Source: Candidatus Poribacteria bacterium (GTDB lineage Bacteria > Poribacteria > WGA-4E > WGA-3G). From it: a DNA stretch of 35,618 nt. Where the stretch lies: positions 1 to 35,618 of the forward strand of contig VXPE01000113.1 of the NCBI GenBank assembly GCA_009839745.1, in the 5' to 3' direction. The translations under genes were made by a program, and so were the position numbers. The notes below the pieces were generated by a model that was not told where the DNA came from, ran no database searches, and saw nothing but the letters and a program-made list of their open reading frames with translations. This document shows positions 18,967 through 27,008 of this stretch, piece by piece (positions within the stretch are counted from its first letter, which is position 1; each line of letters begins with the position of its first letter).

Positions 18967-20049
18967 CTAACCCCATGCGTCATGTAGGAATCGGAGCCAG
19001 TTGCCGTGCATGATGGCAGCAATGTCATCGGCACTATAGCCACGCGCCTCTAACAAGCCCGTTAAGTTTTGCAAGTCAGCGATGGTGTCCAAATCGCTCG
19101 GAGATTGCTCACGACCATAGCCACCATCTAAATCGGTGCCGATCGCGGCATGACGGCTGTTGCCTGCTAACTGACAGATATAGTCGATGTGATCCACGAC
19201 GGTGTTCAAAGTAACCGCCTCGTGGGGAGTTTCACCCGTAACCCAGCCTGGATGGAGCATCCACGCGTCAAAAGCAGCACCGATGACCCCATCCCGTTCA
19301 AAAATCGCACGCAACTGTTCATCGCTGAACTGACGCTGATGGGGGACCAGTGTCCGACAGTTGTTATGACTGGCGAGAACCAAGCCGTTGTAGCGTTCAA
19401 GTGCCTGCCAGAACGACTGATCCGAACAGTGGGTAAGATCAAGGATAACGCCTAAGCGTTCCATCTCAGCGAGCAACGGACGCCCCAGTTCGGTTAACCC
19501 TAGTTCTGTGCCTGTTCCACCGGCGTAGCGTCCGGGACCGTAGTGTGTCAGCCCAATCAGTCGTAATCCGCCATCAACCCAAGCCTCTAACTGTGTTGGA
19601 TAAAGAATTGGGTCGGCACCTTCCATGCTAATTACAAATCCTAAAGGCGGTGCATTATCATAGTCGCTTGCGTTGCCTATCGCTGTGCTCTCCCACGCTT
19701 GCCAAGCGTTGATGTGTCTGTCTAATTGTTCTCGGTTCGTGATGATGCGAACGTATCCCATTCTTTCTAAGGCATGATAGTAAGCCAATTGCCCTTGGGC
19801 AATGCCGTAGGATTGGGTAGGCGAGGCAAAATCAGAGTGCGGGGAGGGTCTACCCGTTGAACGCGCAAATAATGTGACAAAACTCAGCGCAATTCGCCCT
19901 CGACGCATCTCCGGAAAAGCCACGGTTCCTTGTCCTTTACCGGGTATCCCTGCTTCTTGGGCACGAATCGTATAGGTGGAACTCAGCAAGTCCCGGTTGC
20001 CTTGCAACGCATTCATTGATAAATCGAGATGGGCATCAACAATAAGCAT
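18967..20049 (-). CDS. Membrane dipeptidase family (M19) peptidase
   Basis: A 360-residue zinc-dependent dipeptidase. Start chosen at 20049 (MLIVDAHLDLSMNAL), with AAGGA ten bases upstream; the longer frame has no family support. The binuclear zinc ligands are visible: His7 and Asp9 in DAHLDL, bridging Glu143 in ISMEGADP, His207 in LDLTHCSD and His228 in LASHNNCR. A late GTDLDGGYG carries the conserved substrate-side Asp. There is no signal peptide, so it should be cytoplasmic. Its start lies inside the last codons of a short sulfatase-derived frame, so a leftover start may be feeding ribosomes into it. Confidence 0.9.
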   Translation of the reverse strand: MLIVDAHLDLSMNALQGNRDLLSSTYTIRAQEAGIPGKGQGTVAFPEMRRGRIALSFVTLFARSTGRPSPHSDFASPTQSYGIAQGQLAYYHALERMGYVRIITNREQLDRHINAWQAWESTAIGNASDYDNAPPLGFVISMEGADPILYPTQLEAWVDGGLRLIGLTHYGPGRYAGGTGTELGLTELGRPLLAEMERLGVILDLTHCSDQSFWQALERYNGLVLASHNNCRTLVPHQRQFSDEQLRAIFERDGVIGAAFDAWMLHPGWVTGETPHEAVTLNTVVDHIDYICQLAGNSRHAAIGTDLDGGYGREQSPSDLDTIADLQNLTGLLEARGYSADDIAAIMHGNWLRFLHDAWG

Positions 20050-20140
20050 TTTTAATGATTCCTTGCTGTCCATAGCAACGCAGCATACCGCGTCCGAGGT
20101 CGTCGCCATAGATGAGAATGACATTCGGGTTGTTAGTCAT
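20036..20140 (-). pseudogene. Sulfatase N-terminal stub
   Basis: A 34-codon frame starting ATG 20140, preceded by GAGAGAG, encodes MTNNPNVILIYGDDLGRGM and then LRCYGQQGI before running into unrelated sequence and a TGA at 20038-20036. The first 28 residues match the N-terminus of type I sulfatases (PNVxxIxxDDxGxG, with the first metal-binding Asp pair). The rest of the sulfatase, including the Cys/Ser-x-Pro-x-Arg motif, is absent, so this is a truncated remnant fused to the dipeptidase upstream region. Confidence 0.8.
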
Positions 20141-20177
20141 AAGTCTCTCTCAGGTTAAAGATAGATTGTTTGTAGTA

Positions 20178-20193
20178 GGGCAATTCATTGCCC
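20178..20193. repeat. Perfect palindrome GGGCAAT TC ATTGCCC
   Basis: Seven-base arms around TC, preceded by GTAGTA. A degraded copy (GGGGCAATTCATTTTCC) lies at 20918-20933, flanking the truncated DUF932 gene on its other side, and a third lies near 6212. It is an interspersed palindromic repeat. Confidence 0.55.
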
Positions 20194-20282
20194 GTTCTTA
20201 CCCACAAGACATCTACTACGCTTCCTTTAGGGTTCTTCGTAAGTTAGAGTATTCATCCTACTAATCCCAACCCTTGCCATAA

Positions 20283-20852
20283 TCAAGGATAGGATACTGC
20301 CGCCAGAGATCTCGTAACCATTGAATTGAGGCAAGTTATCTTCAAAACATAAGGTCCTCCATCGTCCGGGTAAAACTCGTAATTAGGCACGGGAAACTCA
20401 ATCCACATGCGTGCTCCATATTCGGATATCCGTAACTTTGCCTCAAGAGATTCAGGATTCTTCAGTGGTTGTAAAATACGAAACTCAGGATTCTCACTAA
20501 CACAGGCGTGCTTATTCCTTAATGTTCCCAATATACTATCAAGCATTTCATGGTGTTGGACAAGTTTATAGCCCTGTTGGTGTCCTCTGTAGCTCTGGCG
20601 CCCGAAGCCATTACTGACAGCAGCAATTAGTATAGGGGCTTTCTTCACAGAATCAACTAAATTCCCGTGGCTAACTTCACCTGAGTCTGAGGGATCCTGC
20701 ACTATGAGGTCTAAGTATTTGTTGGATCTTAAGTATCCCTTGTCTTCCTTCCAAATCGAAAAATTAGGAATTAACTGACGAAGTTCGTCGATAGATCCGC
20801 TCCGCGCTTCTGACTGCCGGGCTTGCCAGTTTCCATTCCATATTCTATTCAT
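20283..20852 (-). pseudogene. DUF932-like gene, apparently truncated
   Basis: 189 residues from MNRIWNGNW at 20852, supported by GAGGAG about eleven bases upstream; a longer start at 20924 has no such support. The middle and end resemble DUF932 (plasmid/phage and YfjQ-like proteins): QGYKLVQHHEMLDSIL, EYGARMWIEFP and KITCLNSM. Family members usually continue well beyond the NS motif with a second conserved half, but here the frame ends after SLAAVSYP. It is either a C-terminally truncated gene or a short variant. The palindromic repeats on both sides fit insertion or rearrangement. Confidence 0.5.
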
Positions 20853-20980
20853 AGAACGTTTCTTCTCCTCGGATGTTTCGTAGCGGGTCTGTATAAAAAA
20901 CAGATTAGGTAACCGATGGGGCAATTCATTTTCCTACGACAAACGCATTATTCTCTAATACGCCATGTATCAGGCAAATC

Positions 20981-22444
20981 CTATGGGACAGGACTCACGT
21001 ACTCTCTCTTGAATTCCCCTTGAGAAGGAGATTCAGAGGATTTAAGGCGTTGGAATGCCCGCTGCCGATAGAGGTGTTCAAACAGATTCCCTTCATGTGG
21101 ACTATCCCAAGAGATCTGATTCGTCGGGATCGCCCCTAAATTGAGGCGGTCAACAAGCGGTGTCGCTATGAGATCTTGTACGAGCGAAGTGTCTTCTGTA
21201 ATCGCCGTGGCAACCAGCGTTGCACCCATAGCCTCGACTAACTGCGTCGGTGGCACTTCCACAATACTCACGAATGGGAACGGGAATTCTATGTTCGCTA
21301 ACGGATGTTCCGCATCGTCGCACCAGATAACAGTCGGTCTCAGGAAGGTGCAGCCATCCAATTCCACGACGCGATCTCCCGTTGTCAACTCTGTCGCACC
21401 GGGTTCTTTGAGGTGCTGGTCAATCAGAGATGAAATACCGTGTGCAGACTTCGGATTTGCCCACGCGGCGATTCCCGCCTCTGGGTGGTCCAATGGTTTC
21501 GGTTCGATGCGTGCCAAACGCGCTGCTAACGCTTCGGCAATTTTCCGTCCATTTGCGGTTACCCACACGCCAGAGGCGTTAATGCAGGATCTGCCTCCGT
21601 TTTTAGCAACCGATTCCACGATGAGATCGAGATACTGTTCCCAATTGTTCTGTCCCGCCTCGTGGATGATGATCTTGCTACGTCCCGGACCGTGGATTTC
21701 GACACGCGGTGTGTTCACCCAGGGTGCGACGGTTGCGCCGCCACCAAAGAGCATAGAGCGTCCGCATCGGACGAGGATTTCGTTGGCACCGGTGTAATCG
21801 GTCGGGTAGAAACTGAACGCCTCTGCGGGAGCACCTGCGGCGATAAACGCTTGTGCGATCCGATACGGCGTCCAGGGTTCCTCGCGTCCCGGTTTCAGCA
21901 CGAGAGGGACTTTCAACGGAATCGCAGGCACCCACAACGAATGAACGCCGGGCGAATTGCTCGGTAACACGGCACCCAGCGAATCTGTCTCACAGACGTA
22001 ACTCAAGGTGCGTCCGTTTTGGGTTCCCCATCCTGTGTCAAGGACTTCCAAATCAAGCCCGCGGGTGAGTCCATCTAAAACCGTATCTATGTTCTCCAAA
22101 ACCCCTTGAATCTTGAACAGATTCTGTTCGCAGAGTGCTTCAGGCATACCGGTTGTCCCAGAGACCTGTTGGATGTAGTCTGTCGGTGATTGAACGGTTC
22201 CGTCAAGCGGCAATGTCTCTGTTGCGAAGAGACGCGCTGCTTTCTTGCAGGTGGAGATTAATTCGGCGGCAGAACGTTGCCCAAGCACCTCCTTTTGGAG
22301 GGCGATGTCAAGGAGGTCCTTCGCTATCAATCCACGATTGGCTTGGCTCACCTCGACCAAGGGTTCACCGGTTTTGATATGTGGCACGCGGATGGTGTTC
22401 AGACTTCTGTAGGAACGTCCGGCGCGTAGAATCGGAATATGCAT
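20981..22444 (-). CDS. Aldehyde dehydrogenase superfamily protein, acyl reductase (LuxC)-like
   Basis: 487 residues of the ALDH fold. Catalytic Cys287 lies in KNGGRSCINA, an Asn163 (PSNSPGVHS) sits at the oxyanion-hole position, and Lys184 in LVLKPGREEP and LFGGG at 232-236 belong to the nucleotide-binding domain. Glu262 in HEAGQNN replaces the usual ELGG context. The length and divergent motifs fit the acyl-CoA/acyl-protein reductase branch (LuxC-like) at least as well as an ordinary aldehyde oxidiser. A LuxE/PaaK-like adenylating enzyme is encoded two genes upstream in the same direction, so the pair may reduce a carboxylic acid to an aldehyde. A leader related to copies A-C precedes it. 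Confidence 0.8.
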   Translation of the reverse strand: MHIPILRAGRSYRSLNTIRVPHIKTGEPLVEVSQANRGLIAKDLLDIALQKEVLGQRSAAELISTCKKAARLFATETLPLDGTVQSPTDYIQQVSGTTGMPEALCEQNLFKIQGVLENIDTVLDGLTRGLDLEVLDTGWGTQNGRTLSYVCETDSLGAVLPSNSPGVHSLWVPAIPLKVPLVLKPGREEPWTPYRIAQAFIAAGAPAEAFSFYPTDYTGANEILVRCGRSMLFGGGATVAPWVNTPRVEIHGPGRSKIIIHEAGQNNWEQYLDLIVESVAKNGGRSCINASGVWVTANGRKIAEALAARLARIEPKPLDHPEAGIAAWANPKSAHGISSLIDQHLKEPGATELTTGDRVVELDGCTFLRPTVIWCDDAEHPLANIEFPFPFVSIVEVPPTQLVEAMGATLVATAITEDTSLVQDLIATPLVDRLNLGAIPTNQISWDSPHEGNLFEHLYRQRAFQRLKSSESPSQGEFKREYVSPVP

Positions 22445-22530
22445 TTTTTAATTATTCGCAAGGCGTTAAATCAAGCGATTGGTTCAATAACAACTTTTGG
22501 GGACCTACCGCCTGCGCCGTTGTTGCAGGC
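22445..22530 (-). promoter_or_regulatory. Recurrent 5' leader, divergent copy D
   Basis: On the minus strand, GCCTGC and GCAGGC form a perfect 6-bp stem (22530-22525 with 22515-22510) whose loop AACAACGGC matches GCAACAACGG in copy C. The leader ends with GAATAATTAAAAA before the ATG, like the tail of copy A. The central GACCGAACCGCAAGG part is not conserved here. Confidence 0.35.
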
Positions 22531-22575
22531 TGCCATCATTCTAATAGTTGTTGACTGTTATCAGTTATCAGTCAA

Positions 22576-22739
22576 GACTTACGCAAATTGGGCAAAAAAC
22601 AGTGTATTTCCGTGATTTAACCCCCTAAAGAATCAGAATCAACGGTATGAAGTCCGTATGGACTTCCCCGGGTATGAGGTCTCCCGTGTGGGTTTCCCCG
22701 CCCCTTATCAGGGGGACTTTAAGAGAAAATGCGTAAGTC
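22576..22739. mobile_element. MITE-like element with 10-bp terminal inverted repeats
   Basis: GACTTACGCA (22576-22585) and TGCGTAAGTC (22730-22739) are perfect inverted repeats bounding 164 bp with no open frame. The inside has a GAAGTCC-GTAT-GGACTTC hairpin and C-rich and G-rich stretches near the ends. The flanks read TATCAGTCAA on the left and TATCAGTTAA on the right, as if the element split a TCAGTTA-type repeat or duplicated its target. Termini of this kind resemble those of IS families in cyanobacteria-like genomes, but no transposase is present. Confidence 0.65.
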
Positions 22740-22852
22740 CTATCAGTTAAAGAGATGCTTTGTAACAATCTTCCCTTACTTGAAATATTCCAGCGGATAG
22801 TGAGTTGTTACCGAAAAATTCTTGTAACTGAAAACTGATACCTCATGACGCG

Positions 22853-23548
22853 TTACCATGTAATCTTCGCGACCCATCCAGAGGCGGCATCACAATAGAG
22901 GAAATCATCCCCGTAGAGGGAGAGTCCATGCGGTTCTGGGCAGTCTTCAGGCACCTCAATTACATCAAGCGGTGTGCCGTCTTCAAGATCGAGTTTGACG
23001 ATGACCCTATCAGAGGTATGGGTTGACCAAAGCCCATCTTCAACGCGAACCATGCCGTGTCCACGTCCATGCGGTAACGGAAGCGTCTTTTGGATAGACC
23101 AGTCCGAAATCCTGACTTTATGTGTGACCTGATCCTTGAGCGTTTGGACCCAGAGATGTCCCTCATCGTAGTGGTCATATTCGATGCCGTGTGTGCCGCC
23201 GCCATTGGGGATCGGATAGCGTTCAAGGGTTTCGCCGGTAGCCGGGTCTACTTTGAAGACCTCACCTGTCTCGGCATCTGTATCGCGGACGGGACGCCAG
23301 CGTTCTCCAGATCCGTTTGCGGCTAACCAGAGTGCCCCGTCGCCATACGTCATACCGCTTGTATTGGAGGATTCGCTCGGAATGTCGCGGACGAGTTTCG
23401 GCACGATATAGTCGGGATCCGATGTAACTTCGACCAATGCGACTCTATCGGTAATTTGGTCAACGATCCACAAACCGTCGTCCGTGACCTGTAAACCGTT
23501 CGGTACCGAGTAAGGTGACCGGAAGAGTTTTTCAATTTTCGTTATCAT
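22853..23548 (-). CDS. Vgb/SMP-30-like beta-propeller protein
   Basis: 231 residues from ATG 23548, with AGGAG at 23560-23556; the TTG two codons earlier is less likely. The repeats are beta-propeller blades: SVPNGLQVTDDGLWIVDQ, GMTYGDGALWLAANG, THGIEYDHYDEGHLWVQTL, GHGMVRVEDGLWSTHTSDRVIVKLD and EPHGLSLYGDDFLYCDAASGWVAKI. Spaced G-[IML]-x-[YV]-x-D-G-x-[LF]-W units with His residues resemble streptogramin-lyase and SMP-30/gluconolactonase folds. No signal peptide is seen. The enzyme activity is unknown; the length suggests five or six blades. Confidence 0.7.
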   Translation of the reverse strand: MITKIEKLFRSPYSVPNGLQVTDDGLWIVDQITDRVALVEVTSDPDYIVPKLVRDIPSESSNTSGMTYGDGALWLAANGSGERWRPVRDTDAETGEVFKVDPATGETLERYPIPNGGGTHGIEYDHYDEGHLWVQTLKDQVTHKVRISDWSIQKTLPLPHGRGHGMVRVEDGLWSTHTSDRVIVKLDLEDGTPLDVIEVPEDCPEPHGLSLYGDDFLYCDAASGWVAKITW

Positions 23549-23662
23549 GTTCAAACTCCTTTTTAGTGGGTATGCACCTGTGTTAAAGCTAACTTTAGCC
23601 CTCTAAAGTATTCGGATTTTCGTTCACCATGTGGAAAAGACTCGTGAAACTCATTTGAATGA

Positions 23663-24736
23663 TTAATAAACCCCGACGACGACGCTTTCTTGGAGTTCCG
23701 TGAGTAGACGGAGGTTTTCAACACCGTCCCAGGGGTATTCTGGAATCGGTTCGGCACGTTCGGCTTCGTCGCGTTCCAGAAAACGGGGCATGAAAAATTC
23801 TTTCGTTAGGGTTGTGAGCATGACACGTCCGGTTTCGCCGTAATCAACAAGCTCCTCTGGATTTTCTGGATTAACGAGTTCAATGACAGCACGTGGGTGC
23901 GGTGGATAATAGATAATCGCATAGTTATCTGACGGATCGAAGGGTTTACAGGCGGCTAATCCCATAAGCGTATTGCCGTAGGTTGGGATAAAATCAATGC
24001 CCGGCACGAGTTCCTCGCGTGCAAAGCGGTGGAACTGCGCATCCATCTCGGTGCCTCCGCAGAAGATACCTTTGATACCAGCCTTCGGTAAGGAAATCTT
24101 TTCACACAACGCTTCCAGCAATTTCGGGGTGGTGAAGAGGCACTGAACATTTTCATGGGCGCGCAGGACATTGAGTGCTTGCGAGATAACATGGTTTTTA
24201 TACGCGTCCAACTCCTCATTTTTTCCGTAACGGACGAGTTGATTCACCCAACGTGGATCAAGGTCTACATGGAAACAGATACCGCCGCGATGCTGAGCGA
24301 GATGCTCAACAGCAAGTCGTAAGCGGCGCGGTCCTGTGGGACCCAACATAAGCCAATCGCTACCGGGCGGAAACCCTTCATCAGAAAGCGATTCACTGAA
24401 TATCTCATAGTCAATGTGAAAATCACGAATACTGATTCTCGATTTGGGGACACCTGTTGAGCCACCGGTTTCAAAGACGTAGATGGGTTCATCGGCGTAA
24501 GCCTTCGGGACCCAACGCCGCACAGGTCCCCCGCGGAGCCATTCATCTTCAAAATGCCCGAGGCACTTGAGGTCGGCATAACCCCTAATTTCTTTACGCG
24601 GGTCAAAATCGAGGTTTTTTGCGAACGCCAGCCAGAACGGGCAGCCGGTCTTTGGACTGAAGTGCCATTTGATAATTTCTCGGACGTGTGCATCGAGTGC
24701 TTTTCGGTTCTCAGTAATTTTTCGGGAAAGTTTCAT
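23663..24736 (-). CDS. LuxE/PaaK-like adenylate-forming enzyme
   Basis: 357 residues, about the length of LuxE acyl-protein synthetases and shorter than PaaK phenylacetate-CoA ligases. The ATP phosphate loop is TGGSTGVPK at 90-98. Further adenylation motifs are FCGGTEMD (225-232), PTYGNTLMG (251-259), YGETGRVMLTTLT (299-311) and a RFLERDEAE stretch (318-326). It would activate a carboxylic acid as an acyl-adenylate. With the ALDH/LuxC-like gene downstream it could form a two-part carboxylate reductase, by analogy with the LuxE-LuxC fatty acid reductase; this is inference. No clear Shine-Dalgarno sequence precedes the ATG. Confidence 0.75.
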   Translation of the reverse strand: MKLSRKITENRKALDAHVREIIKWHFSPKTGCPFWLAFAKNLDFDPRKEIRGYADLKCLGHFEDEWLRGGPVRRWVPKAYADEPIYVFETGGSTGVPKSRISIRDFHIDYEIFSESLSDEGFPPGSDWLMLGPTGPRRLRLAVEHLAQHRGGICFHVDLDPRWVNQLVRYGKNEELDAYKNHVISQALNVLRAHENVQCLFTTPKLLEALCEKISLPKAGIKGIFCGGTEMDAQFHRFAREELVPGIDFIPTYGNTLMGLAACKPFDPSDNYAIIYYPPHPRAVIELVNPENPEELVDYGETGRVMLTTLTKEFFMPRFLERDEAERAEPIPEYPWDGVENLRLLTELQESVVVGVY

Positions 24737-24808
24737 TTGTATAACAGCTTTCTACGAAGCACCATTTACTTGGCACTTTCATTTTTGAGGTCTTCTAAAA
24801 TTTCGGGG

Positions 24809-25414
24809 TTAGGCTTTTTGAGCCACCATACTTGCGAGGATGCCGAGGACCCTGTCACAGCCCTCAATTTGGTAGACAGACATATCAATATGGAGTTTTT
24901 GCCCCTCCAATTTGAGGAACCGCCACTCTGTGCCTGAAGTAGTCGCTCCATAGATACATGGAATGTTGTTCTCGGCTTCGGCGTTAAAACGTTGGGCGGC
25001 GACCATCTCGGCAACACACTGTCCAAGACCGACTTCCAGATTATTGTTCTTTGCTTCAACGAGGACGATGATTGGTGCTTCTAAACCAAATTGAACGGGT
25101 GACAAACTGATGATAAAATCACAAACACCCATCAGGCCACTCTCATCATCAACATTGAAATCAATACCTGAAAAAAGGCTGATACGGTGTTCCAACTGTT
25201 CTCGAAGTTCAACCAATACATCGGCAACTATCATTTCCGACTTCGCCTTTTCAGTACCGATAGCAGTGGCTAAAGGTATGTTTCGGGCCAATACCGCGGT
25301 GAGCAGTTCACTCGGAGCCATCGGTTCGCTACCCGCAAAAAGATTTGCGGTGTCGATTTCTTCCAAGGCAAATGCTTCCCGTACGGTTTGTAGCGTAAAG
25401 TTGCTATAAGCCAT
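24809..25414 (-). CDS. PD-(D/E)XK nuclease-like protein
   Basis: 201 residues. The core shows Glu60 in a helix (TEKAKSEMIVADVLVELREQL), Asp99 in GVCDFIISLSP and Glu120 with Lys122 in IIVLVEAKNNN. A helix with GLGQCVAEMVAAQRFN follows, then strands IPCIYGATTSGTEWRFL. That order matches the PD-(D/E)XK fold, close to type I restriction-like and DUF-type nuclease families found in cyanobacteria and related genomes. No methyltransferase is nearby, so a restriction role is unlikely; the function is unknown. AGAGG upstream supports the start. It lies 21 nt after the PQQ propeller gene, which suggests co-transcription. Confidence 0.65.
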   Translation of the reverse strand: MAYSNFTLQTVREAFALEEIDTANLFAGSEPMAPSELLTAVLARNIPLATAIGTEKAKSEMIVADVLVELREQLEHRISLFSGIDFNVDDESGLMGVCDFIISLSPVQFGLEAPIIVLVEAKNNNLEVGLGQCVAEMVAAQRFNAEAENNIPCIYGATTSGTEWRFLKLEGQKLHIDMSVYQIEGCDRVLGILASMVAQKA

Positions 25415-25435
25415 TATGAACTACCTCTAAAAAAT

Positions 25436-26884
25436 CTATTCTGAAATCGCAATCAGCATATTACGCGTTACGATGTAAAGCACTCCGTTTTCAGCGACAG
25501 GTGTCGTATAGACTGCACTGCCCATGTTGGTTTCAAACAGCACCTGCTTCGTTTTTCCCGTCTTCAGAACGACAACATCGCCATCTTCATCGCCGAGGTA
25601 AATCTTACCGTCCACAACATAAGGCGATCCCCAGATTGCGGCGAACGTGTCATGCGTCCAATAAAGGTCTCCCGTGTTTACATCTAAGCAGTAAAGGAAC
25701 CCACTGAGGTCAGCAATGTAAAGGAGCCCATCAGCGATAGCGACAGTGGACATCGTGCGATTAAACTGTTCATCGCCGAAGTGCCAAATACCCCCGGTTT
25801 CGGTAATATCACCGGTTTGTGAAGCATCAATGCACCAGAGATGCCCAACGCCTTCGCCGTGCTCTGGGTCTTGTCCGACAGCGATAAAGATTTTGTCTTC
25901 ATAGACGACAGGGGTTGAGATAATATTGTTGCGAGTGCCGCGTCCGCCGAGTTCCCACACGGAATCTTTCGGATTACAGTCAAACTTCCAGATAATGTCC
26001 CCCGTTTCTGGTTCAAAGGCGTAGACCCAACCGTCCCCGCCGGGGATGATAACCTGTGGAACCCCCTTGATAACGCCGTAAGCAGGGTTTGACCACTGCC
26101 CGTGTAGTATATTTTCGCCGGGTGAGGCATCTTCCCACACGAGTTCGCCGGTGTTTTTATTCAGAGCGATGAAAGATGGAGCGTCGGGTGAAGGGATATG
26201 GATATGTCCTTCATCAACACCGTTGCTCGTTTCCAAGAAGAGGAGGTCTCCGACAGCCAGCGGTGAACAGGTAGCAAGGTTATGCGGAAATACATCCAAC
26301 TCATCCATCATGTCGTAGACCCAGATGATGTCGGCATCAATCTTGCTCGTTTCTGTTTCTTCAGTAAAGGGACCATCGTTTTCGCCATCAAGGAAGGCTT
26401 CAGTGTCAACACAGACGACTTCACAACGGTTAGAGATGTAGTAGAGTCGGTCGCCTTCAATAAACGGCGTGGAGCAGATGCCTTGTAGGGGCCAGTCGTT
26501 AACACGTCCTGAGGTGAGTTTGGTATGGGTGGCTTGCCAGAGAAATTTACCATCGGATTCGTTGAACGCCATGAGATTCCCGCGGTCGCCGGTCAGTTTG
26601 GGATTGTAAAGTGCTTTGTTGTTTGTTCCGACAAAGACCTTTCCACCGATGACAAGCGGTCCGGCGTAACTTTGGGAACCGAGTTCTGCTGTCCATTTAA
26701 TATTTTCGCCGGTTTCCAGATCCCAATTACTTGGGATATTGACTTCATCGGATATCATGTTCCGGCTTAATGTGCCGCCCCACAAGGCAATCTCTTTCTC
26801 CGCTGAAGTCATGGATACCGCGAAAATGAGTAGCAGTGCAAGATTTGCAATATAGATACATCGATATTTCCAAAAAGGTTTCAA
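25436..26884 (-). CDS. Secreted PQQ-binding-like beta-propeller protein
   Basis: 482 residues, beginning at TTG 26884 with AAGGAG eight bases upstream. The N-terminus MKPFWKYRCIYIANLALLL and the following residues to TSAEKE form a signal peptide. Repeated blades of the type VIGGKVFVGTNNKALY, YAFEPETGDIIWKFDCNP, LYCLDVNTGDLYWTHDTF and VVDGKIYLGDEDGDVVVLK are typical of BamB and quinoprotein dehydrogenase propellers. The catalytic calcium and disulfide features of true PQQ alcohol dehydrogenases are not apparent, so a structural or binding role is as likely as redox activity. It is the third gene in a leftward set with another propeller and a lipoprotein. Confidence 0.85.
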   Translation of the reverse strand: MKPFWKYRCIYIANLALLLIFAVSMTSAEKEIALWGGTLSRNMISDEVNIPSNWDLETGENIKWTAELGSQSYAGPLVIGGKVFVGTNNKALYNPKLTGDRGNLMAFNESDGKFLWQATHTKLTSGRVNDWPLQGICSTPFIEGDRLYYISNRCEVVCVDTEAFLDGENDGPFTEETETSKIDADIIWVYDMMDELDVFPHNLATCSPLAVGDLLFLETSNGVDEGHIHIPSPDAPSFIALNKNTGELVWEDASPGENILHGQWSNPAYGVIKGVPQVIIPGGDGWVYAFEPETGDIIWKFDCNPKDSVWELGGRGTRNNIISTPVVYEDKIFIAVGQDPEHGEGVGHLWCIDASQTGDITETGGIWHFGDEQFNRTMSTVAIADGLLYIADLSGFLYCLDVNTGDLYWTHDTFAAIWGSPYVVDGKIYLGDEDGDVVVLKTGKTKQVLFETNMGSAVYTTPVAENGVLYIVTRNMLIAISE

Positions 26885-26901
26885 TTGAATGACTCCTTCT
26901 T

Positions 26902-27005
26902 TAATAGTTGTCAGTCGTCAGTTTTCAGTGGTCAGTTAAAGGTTTGTGGCGGTTACAGGGTTCTTGAACACCACAATAAACCTTTTAACTGAAAACCGAT
27001 CACCA
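26902..27005. repeat. TCAGT-type repeat with fold-back arms
   Basis: A TAATAGTTGTCAGTCGTCAG-type stretch leads into TCAGTTAAAGGTTT (26932-26945). Its near-complement AAACCTTTTAACTGA lies at 26978-26992, and GTGG / CCAC pairs inside. The fold-back lies just after the lipoprotein stop and could attenuate transcription into the propeller gene downstream. Confidence 0.55.
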
Positions 27006-27008
27006 CTA

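Larger units (their letters stand above)
22445..22852. other. Repeat-rich intergenic region
   Basis: Holds leader copy D, a TAATAGTTGT...TTATCAGTTATCAGT repeat at 22542-22575, a 164-bp terminal-inverted-repeat element at 22576-22739, and an inverted pair TCAGTTA (22743-22749) / TAACTGA (near 22815-22821). No coding sequence is seen. Confidence 0.7.

Noticed and set aside
24265-24693. A 142-codon minus-strand frame inside the LuxE-like gene
   Set aside because: It is a shadow in another frame of a gene with clear adenylation motifs.
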